Shown here piece by piece: positions 5,174 to 9,384 of a DNA stretch of 9,384 nt (its first letter is position 1; each line of letters opens with the position of its first letter). Below the pieces are notes generated by a model. The model worked only from the letters and a program-made list of their open reading frames with translations, searched no databases and was not told the DNA's origin. The translations under genes and the position numbers were made by a program. This DNA is from SKVR01 sp964491395 (GTDB lineage Bacteria; Bacteroidota; Bacteroidia; Bacteroidales; UBA7960): NCBI GenBank assembly GCA_964491395.1, contig CAZBGI010000108.1:1-9384 (forward strand), written 5' to 3'.

Positions 5174-6595
5174 TTACTGCCTGATAATTTTGCGGGTAAG
5201 TTGAAAGTCTCTCCCTGAAATGCGCAGCAAATAAACTCCTGCCGGCAATTTTTCGAGGTTGACAAATGGAGTTGAGTGGTTTTCTAAAAGAACCCTCCCT
5301 GATAAGTCCAGGATTTGAAATTGACAGGACTGATATTCTTCAAGACCGGTGATCTGTATGATGCCATTGGCCGGGTTGGGGGAAATTTGGATGTCGGGGA
5401 AGCGTGAAATGTCGGCAACGGAAGTTTCCTGGAAGCTGTTAAAAAAGTCAAGGGTTGCCAGCATAGCGGGAACGGCACATTGCTCGTGGTCGAAAGTGGC
5501 ATTGACATCAATGGTTTGCAAATCAACAGCCCCATTGGCCTGCATGACACTGTCGGCAATAAAGGAATTCTGCCAGGGCACCATGTTGTCGGCTGTGCAA
5601 TAAAAAATACGAGTGGGTGCCTGCGGAGCCCAGTCATATGTATCATTCTCCCGTAGCCTGATGTTGATGGGATGGTTTTCATCTTCCTGCAAGGCTTCCA
5701 CCAGGGCAGGATTGAAAAGATTAACAGGATGTTGGTTGCCAAATTCCTGTTGCATGGTAAGAACCAACAGGATGGTCATTCCTGTAAGGGTAACATCGCC
5801 GTTGTAAAAGCCTTCAATGGCAGGAATGAAGTCCTGGCGGAAAATGTCTGTCAAATCCTCATAAACATCTCCATATACCTCCTGATACCCAAAAATGACA
5901 AAGGGAATAAACCCGGGAAAATCATAATCCTCTTCACTGAACATCAGATCACGCATGACACCCGAAACACTGTAAGGCCCTGACATGTGAGCGGCGGCAG
6001 TTACCTCAAACTCCTCCTGAAGGTCGGCCTCCATTTTCCAGTGAGTACTCATGGAAGCATGCCCACCCTGAGAATAACCGGTTAGAAACAGCTTTTCATT
6101 AACAGCCGTATTCCCTTCATCCGCCCACTCGCGAAAAGCCCTGATCATATCGATGGAAGCAGATGACTGTGTTTCGCGATGTACATAGGGATGAAATCCG
6201 CGCGACTCTCCCATTCCGAGATAATCAGGCGCCAGCACAGCATAACCATACCCGCCAAACAGTGCATATGCCTCATAATCCAGGTTCAGCGAGGAAGGAA
6301 CAAATTGGGGCGCATTGCTCGTGCCGTGATGATACACCACCAGGGAGTGTTCCGGTGCGGAATTGTCGGGCAACACGATCAATCCTGACGCAATATCAGG
6401 CATTCCATCTGAGCCGGTAGTATGGTAGGTGATTTTGTAAAACTGCACTCCATTGAGTACCGGGTAATCGAGCTGCGCCTCCAGGTCTTGCTTTGAAACA
6501 GTCTGAATATGTTCTACAACGTGAAGGTGTTGTGCAATGGCAATTTGAGTAACCAGAAAAAACAACGTAAAAATCAGGGTATGAAGTAATTTCAT
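5174..6595 (-). CDS. secreted alpha/beta hydrolase (lipase/esterase-like) with T9SS sorting domain
   Basis: 473 residues. An N-terminal signal peptide (hydrophobic 5-20) has a likely cleavage after AIA21. The catalytic domain runs from about 45 to 390: VVYHHGT (86-92) is the likely oxyanion region, GYSQGG (173-178) holds the nucleophile S175, D336 in CTADNMVP is the likely acid and H370 in FDHEQC the base. The section between them (about 215-320) would form the lid. The layout resembles secretory lipases (LIP type) and related esterases or acyl hydrolases; a peptidase cannot be ruled out. Residues 400-473 form a type A T9SS C-terminal domain (SPNPANG at 405-411, LDLSGRVL, then LPAGVYLLRIS near 450-460), which directs export through the outer membrane to the surface or medium. 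Substrate unknown. Transcribed alone, divergently from the DUF364 gene. Confidence 0.88.
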   Translation of the reverse strand: MKLLHTLIFTLFFLVTQIAIAQHLHVVEHIQTVSKQDLEAQLDYPVLNGVQFYKITYHTTGSDGMPDIASGLIVLPDNSAPEHSLVVYHHGTSNAPQFVPSSLNLDYEAYALFGGYGYAVLAPDYLGMGESRGFHPYVHRETQSSASIDMIRAFREWADEGNTAVNEKLFLTGYSQGGHASMSTHWKMEADLQEEFEVTAAAHMSGPYSVSGVMRDLMFSEEDYDFPGFIPFVIFGYQEVYGDVYEDLTDIFRQDFIPAIEGFYNGDVTLTGMTILLVLTMQQEFGNQHPVNLFNPALVEALQEDENHPINIRLRENDTYDWAPQAPTRIFYCTADNMVPWQNSFIADSVMQANGAVDLQTIDVNATFDHEQCAVPAMLATLDFFNSFQETSVADISRFPDIQISPNPANGIIQITGLEEYQSCQFQILDLSGRVLLENHSTPFVNLEKLPAGVYLLRISGRDFQLTRKIIRQ

Positions 6596-6793
6596 AGATC
6601 AGAGGGTTTAGGATTTGCGATTCACAAAACTTATAACAGGAAAATCCATGTAATTGTTGTAAAACTTACATAAACTCCTGAAAGGTGATGAGAAATTGCA
6701 TCCGTGACAAGTACCCGGGTGATACAGTCTTGTGGATTTTGAAAAAAATAATGTAACATTGCAACACAAAACCAAACAAAAACAATTCAGCTC
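6596..6793. promoter_or_regulatory. divergent promoter region
   Basis: These 198 bp separate the start of the secreted hydrolase gene (minus) from the start of the DUF364 gene (plus), so both promoters should lie here. On the hydrolase side a near match to the -7 element (AAGTTTTG on minus, about 6625-6632) lies about 30 bp from the ATG. The octamer AAAACTTA occurs twice in the same orientation 35 bp apart (6626-6633, 6661-6668). A 66-codon minus-strand frame across the region is not protein-like. Confidence 0.5.
6730..6761 (+). promoter_or_regulatory. candidate promoter of the DUF364 gene
   Basis: TTG (6730-6732), 21 bases, then TAACATTG (6754-6761), which fits TAnnTTTG at five of six fixed positions. 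The start of transcription would fall near 6766, leaving a leader of roughly 27 bases before the ATG, rich in A and C and without a Shine-Dalgarno sequence. Confidence 0.4.
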
Positions 6794-7600
6794 ATGATTC
6801 TCGAACAAACCCTTGAACTACTCAAATCCAGGCATAAAGAACGAATAGAACCCATCACCCTGTCGGATTTGCGCCTTGGAATGCACCTGTCGGCCGTAAA
6901 ACTTTCTGATGGCAGCTGCGGTGTGGCAGGCACTGTAGCGGGCAACGTACACCATGCTCCCCGAAAAAAAGAAAGGGATTATGGCGATTTTACTCCCAAC
7001 CAGATACGGGGTCGAAAAGTGCAGGATCTACTGGAAACAACCAAGCAAGGACCCATCATCGATACGATGAAAGTTGCCGTGCTAAACGCTATATCATCCG
7101 GACTCCTTTCCGACTCAGACTACACTGTGATAGAAGACAAAGATCCCATTGAACTGCTGGATCTCACCCAAAAACGAAAAATAACCCTGGTGGGTGCTTT
7201 CCAGTCTTACATCAGAAATCTTTCTGCCGCAGGACACCAGCTCCGGGTACTGGAAATGAATGCTGATTCCATGGGCGAGGATCTGCAAAAGTATTATGTC
7301 CCTGCCCATGAGTACCCCTCAGTAATTTCTGACTCAGAAGTGGTGATTATCACCGGCCTTACGCTGGTCAACCAGACCATCGATGGGCTGCTGAGCCAAC
7401 TCACCCCGGGCACACAGGTAGTGGTAACGGGCCCATCGGCCAATATCCTTCCCGAAGTGTTGTTTTCCAACGGAGTCACCATCATCGGCGCCACCCGCAT
7501 CACCGACCCCGAAATGCTCTTCAGCACCGTAAGCGAAGGGGGTTCAGGCTATCACCTTTTCAGATATTGCGCGCGGAAAATATGTGTGGTGAAGGGGTGA
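6794..7600 (+). CDS. DUF4213/DUF364 protein (putative heavy-metal chelation family)
   Basis: 268 residues, soluble. The N-terminal part (about 1-95) reads as DUF4213, an enolase-N-terminal-like fold, with VKLSDGSCGVAGT (35-47). The C-terminal part (about 108-268) reads as DUF364, a Rossmann-like domain: the strand ITLVGAFQSYI (130-140), LRVLEMNADSMG (150-161), VVIITGLTLVNQTID (183-197), and the family block GPSANILPEVLFSNGVTIIG (213-232) with TDPE (237-240). The structure of the Desulfitobacterium hafniense member led to the suggestion of metal or cofactor binding; no enzymatic activity is established that I know of. Length is typical. It is the only plus-strand gene in the window, with its own promoter region and no metal transporter or cofactor gene beside it. 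A weak AATCC/GGATT hairpin follows at about 7615-7634. Confidence 0.85.
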   Translation: MILEQTLELLKSRHKERIEPITLSDLRLGMHLSAVKLSDGSCGVAGTVAGNVHHAPRKKERDYGDFTPNQIRGRKVQDLLETTKQGPIIDTMKVAVLNAISSGLLSDSDYTVIEDKDPIELLDLTQKRKITLVGAFQSYIRNLSAAGHQLRVLEMNADSMGEDLQKYYVPAHEYPSVISDSEVVIITGLTLVNQTIDGLLSQLTPGTQVVVTGPSANILPEVLFSNGVTIIGATRITDPEMLFSTVSEGGSGYHLFRYCARKICVVKG

Positions 7601-7669
7601 GGTGATAAAACAAAATCCCCGCTTCCCCGGATTCTCATTCGACACTTGTCAGTTCATGATTGACCCGGG

Positions 7670-7930
7670 TTAAAACTGAATTTTTGCGATTACATGCTGG
7701 CTTTCATAATTTTTAAGCGAGGGGAATTCATCCCTACTACCATTAATAATAACTATCAAAGGCTCATTGCATGCCTTCTTTATTTTGCCTTTCAATAATT
7801 TTTGTATGTAGCCCGCAAAACTCTCTTTGAAAACATCTTTGATTTTCGGATATTCTTTGGCATTCTCCACGATAAAAACATTTTTTCCCTTACCAAAAGA
7901 GTCGTCTGTGAAATTTTTGCAATATCCCAT
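7670..7930 (-). CDS. AT-rich small ORF, unrecognised, possibly a gene remnant
   Basis: 86 residues, no family recognised. The translation looks protein-like: strand-rich stretches (KNVFIVENA at 16-24, NEPLIVIINGS at 55-65, HVIAKIQF at 79-86) alternate with a lysine-rich helix (YIQKLLKGKIKKA, 41-53). Against it being a full gene: a TAA lies directly before the ATG, another stop lies seven codons further upstream, there is no visible promoter or ribosome site, and the base composition is clearly more AT-rich than the flanking genes. It may be the C-terminal remnant of a larger acquired gene, or a genuine small gene read through from the kinase fusion gene that ends 64 bp upstream. The overlapping frame at 7792-7998 is a shadow. 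Confidence 0.4.
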   Translation of the reverse strand: MGYCKNFTDDSFGKGKNVFIVENAKEYPKIKDVFKESFAGYIQKLLKGKIKKACNEPLIVIINGSRDEFPSLKNYESQHVIAKIQF

Positions 7931-7940
7931 TTAACGTTGA

Positions 7941-7953
7941 GACAGGTTCTGTC
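7941..7953. repeat. short perfect inverted repeat
   Basis: GACAG, GTT, CTGTC forms a small perfect dyad between the end of the kinase fusion gene and the small ORF. No U tract follows on either strand. It could be a protein-binding site or a weak transcript-end hairpin. Confidence 0.3.
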
Positions 7954-7994
7954 ACTTAGGGAGGAGTTGGAGGTGAGCCAGGAAATGCGACAAT

Positions 7995-9350
7995 TCAAAA
8001 AAACAACCCCATTCCCATCCCAACAAACAACCCCGCTGTGAGTGAACCGCCCAGGTTTACCAAGTCATTGGGGGTGATGGCTTCGTGAGAATTGCGGTTG
8101 CGGAAACAGGACATGGACAACAAGCGATGTTCCACAAATGTCCCCAGCAACGTATCGGCAAAACACGCCAGAAAAGCTGCCAGGGTGAGCAGGGCGATCA
8201 TCTCTGTATTCCACTGACCAAAAAACAACCACCAGGAGACAGAGGAGATTGCGAAGGATCCCACAAGAGCGGCCAGCGTTCCTGCCAGGGAAATCCCTCC
8301 CGTAACACCCGCCGGATGCCACCGCCCGTCAGCTAAGGAGAAACTCCTGCGGTTGAACAGGGGACCCAGCTCACTGGCCCAGGTATCGGCAGTTACAGCC
8401 GCTACATAAGCAATGAAAAGAAATATAAAAATATCTTTTCCTGAGGCCAGCCAAAGTGCCGAGCTTATCACAGCCCAAAGAATATTGGCCGTTACCTGCC
8501 AGGCATTGCGACTGTCTCCCCTGCCCTTTTTTCCCACCCTTCTTGCGCGCAGACGGGTAAACAACACGGAGGAAAAGAAGAACAGCAACACCGGAATAAC
8601 CCACTGTAAGCCCAGGGTGAGCATCAGGTAATTGCCCAGCAGCCAGGCTGCAAGGGTGCCCTGCAACGTCAGCATCTTCTGATGATACAGAAAAAAGCTT
8701 CCAGCCGTCATTCCCAAAAGCACCAGGGCCATCCACAGATAGGAAGGAACAAAAGCTTCCGATAAGTAAAAGAAAATTGCCATGCCTACAGGAATACTGA
8801 AGTTATCCGATCCTCTCCACGACAGCACTTCCAGGGCTACGGCCACCGTCAGCAGGGAAAAAAGATAAAAGGGATCAGCCAGCAGGTGCAAGGGAAGAAA
8901 CAGGAAAAACACCACCAGGGAGGTTGCCACATAGCCTGCAATGCCATGCATGCTTTTGCTGTCGCGCAAAATACGGAAATTCCCGTTGCCGTTTTTTATC
9001 TGTCCTATGATATTGGCCACGGTATCGGAAACCACCAATATCAACAATGCAACCTGGAAGTAATAAAGCGGGTAATTCCACAACAAGAGGTATGCCCCCA
9101 GGATGCCCAGCGGGTAAAACAAGGTTCCCAGGCTGGCATCCGACGTTTTGTGCAACAGGTAGAAACGTTTATAGCGAAAAGTGGCAAAGGAGAAAAGGGT
9201 TCCCCCTATGATAAGCCAAAGAAGGACATTCCGATCCACCATCCATGTGAGCCACAGGATGAGCATCCCGGTAAAGAAATGAATGGATTTGCGAATTACC
9301 ACAGGGGCTGTTAAGGGCATGGAAAATGTTTTAACAAATAACAAAACCAT
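7995..9350 (-). CDS. membrane fusion protein: phytol/dolichol-kinase-like domain plus DUF92 (VTE6-like)
   Basis: 451 residues, about a dozen membrane helices. The N-terminal half (about 15-225) resembles the CTP-dependent phytol/dolichol kinase family (VTE5-like): RKSIHFFTG (20-28), SDTVANIIG (108-116), SKSMHGIAG (131-139), and E174 with SDNFSIPVG (181-189). The C-terminal half (about 230-451) is DUF92 (VTE6-like): GTLAAWLLGN (231-240), RNAWQVTAN (281-289), TADTWASELG (320-329), TGGISLAGT (350-358), FADTLLG (397-403) and TPNDLVNLGG (426-435). In plants, VTE5 phosphorylates phytol and VTE6 phosphorylates the product to the diphosphate. By inference, this protein could do both steps on a prenyl alcohol for quinone or lipid synthesis. 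The start at 9350 is chosen for length; an ATG at 9320 is also possible. It is probably first in its transcript, or continues from beyond the window. Confidence 0.82.
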   Translation of the reverse strand: MVLLFVKTFSMPLTAPVVIRKSIHFFTGMLILWLTWMVDRNVLLWLIIGGTLFSFATFRYKRFYLLHKTSDASLGTLFYPLGILGAYLLLWNYPLYYFQVALLILVVSDTVANIIGQIKNGNGNFRILRDSKSMHGIAGYVATSLVVFFLFLPLHLLADPFYLFSLLTVAVALEVLSWRGSDNFSIPVGMAIFFYLSEAFVPSYLWMALVLLGMTAGSFFLYHQKMLTLQGTLAAWLLGNYLMLTLGLQWVIPVLLFFFSSVLFTRLRARRVGKKGRGDSRNAWQVTANILWAVISSALWLASGKDIFIFLFIAYVAAVTADTWASELGPLFNRRSFSLADGRWHPAGVTGGISLAGTLAALVGSFAISSVSWWLFFGQWNTEMIALLTLAAFLACFADTLLGTFVEHRLLSMSCFRNRNSHEAITPNDLVNLGGSLTAGLFVGMGMGLFF

Positions 9351-9384
9351 ACCTGCATTGTTTATTTTATTATCTGGTGGCGGT

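Noticed and set aside
8886..9314. Plus-strand frame of 142 codons opposite the kinase fusion
   Set aside because: Antisense of membrane helices, giving a His/Gln-rich translation with no family resemblance.
1..9384. Defence island, CRISPR array, prophage or insertion sequence
   Set aside because: No transposase, integrase, nuclease, terminal repeats or repeat-spacer pattern seen on either strand.

Overview
This window looks like chromosomal DNA of a non-model, free-living Bacteroidota bacterium, probably of the Bacteroidales/Marinilabiliales type. The clearest marker is a secreted hydrolase ending in a type IX secretion (T9SS) sorting domain. Gene starts mostly lack Shine-Dalgarno sequences, and a few upstream regions carry near matches to the Bacteroidota promoter form (TTTG near -33, TAnnTTTG near -7). 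I see no phage, transposase, CRISPR, tRNA or rRNA. Gene density is moderate, with three long AT-rich intergenic stretches (1-538, 3273-3733, 4825-5173).

Layout. 1-538: no convincing gene; it holds a nested palindrome and a short GC-rich tandem repeat. 539-1549 (-): luciferase-like flavin monooxygenase-fold oxidoreductase. 1643-2788 (-): KamA/lysine 2,3-aminomutase-family radical SAM enzyme. 2892-3272 (-): small protein, possibly STAS/SpoIIAA-like. These three share a strand but are separated by hairpins that look like terminators, so they are probably not one simple operon. 3273-3733: intergenic. 3734-4291 and 4309-4824 (-): an ECF sigma factor followed 17 bp later by a four-helix membrane protein, with a candidate ECF-type promoter just upstream. 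4825-5173: intergenic, with three successive hairpins ending in a terminator-like stem on the + strand, possibly a small RNA. 5174-6595 (-): secreted alpha/beta hydrolase with T9SS tail. 6794-7600 (+): DUF4213/DUF364 protein, the only + strand gene. 7670-7930 (-): AT-rich unrecognised small ORF. 7995-9350 (-): membrane protein joining a phytol/dolichol-kinase-like half to a DUF92 (VTE6-like) half.

How the genes may work together. Only the sigma factor and membrane protein form a clear functional unit; I infer a sigma/anti-sigma pair that controls its own promoter. The DUF92 fusion could carry out two successive phosphorylations of a prenyl alcohol. The KamA-family enzyme keeps the radical SAM and PLP residues but appears to have changed all three residues that contact the substrate in lysine 2,3-aminomutase. 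The strongest leads for something new are that altered aminomutase, the kinase fusion, the sigma/membrane-protein pair and the structured element near 5028-5117. All family assignments come from reading motifs by eye; no database search was run.
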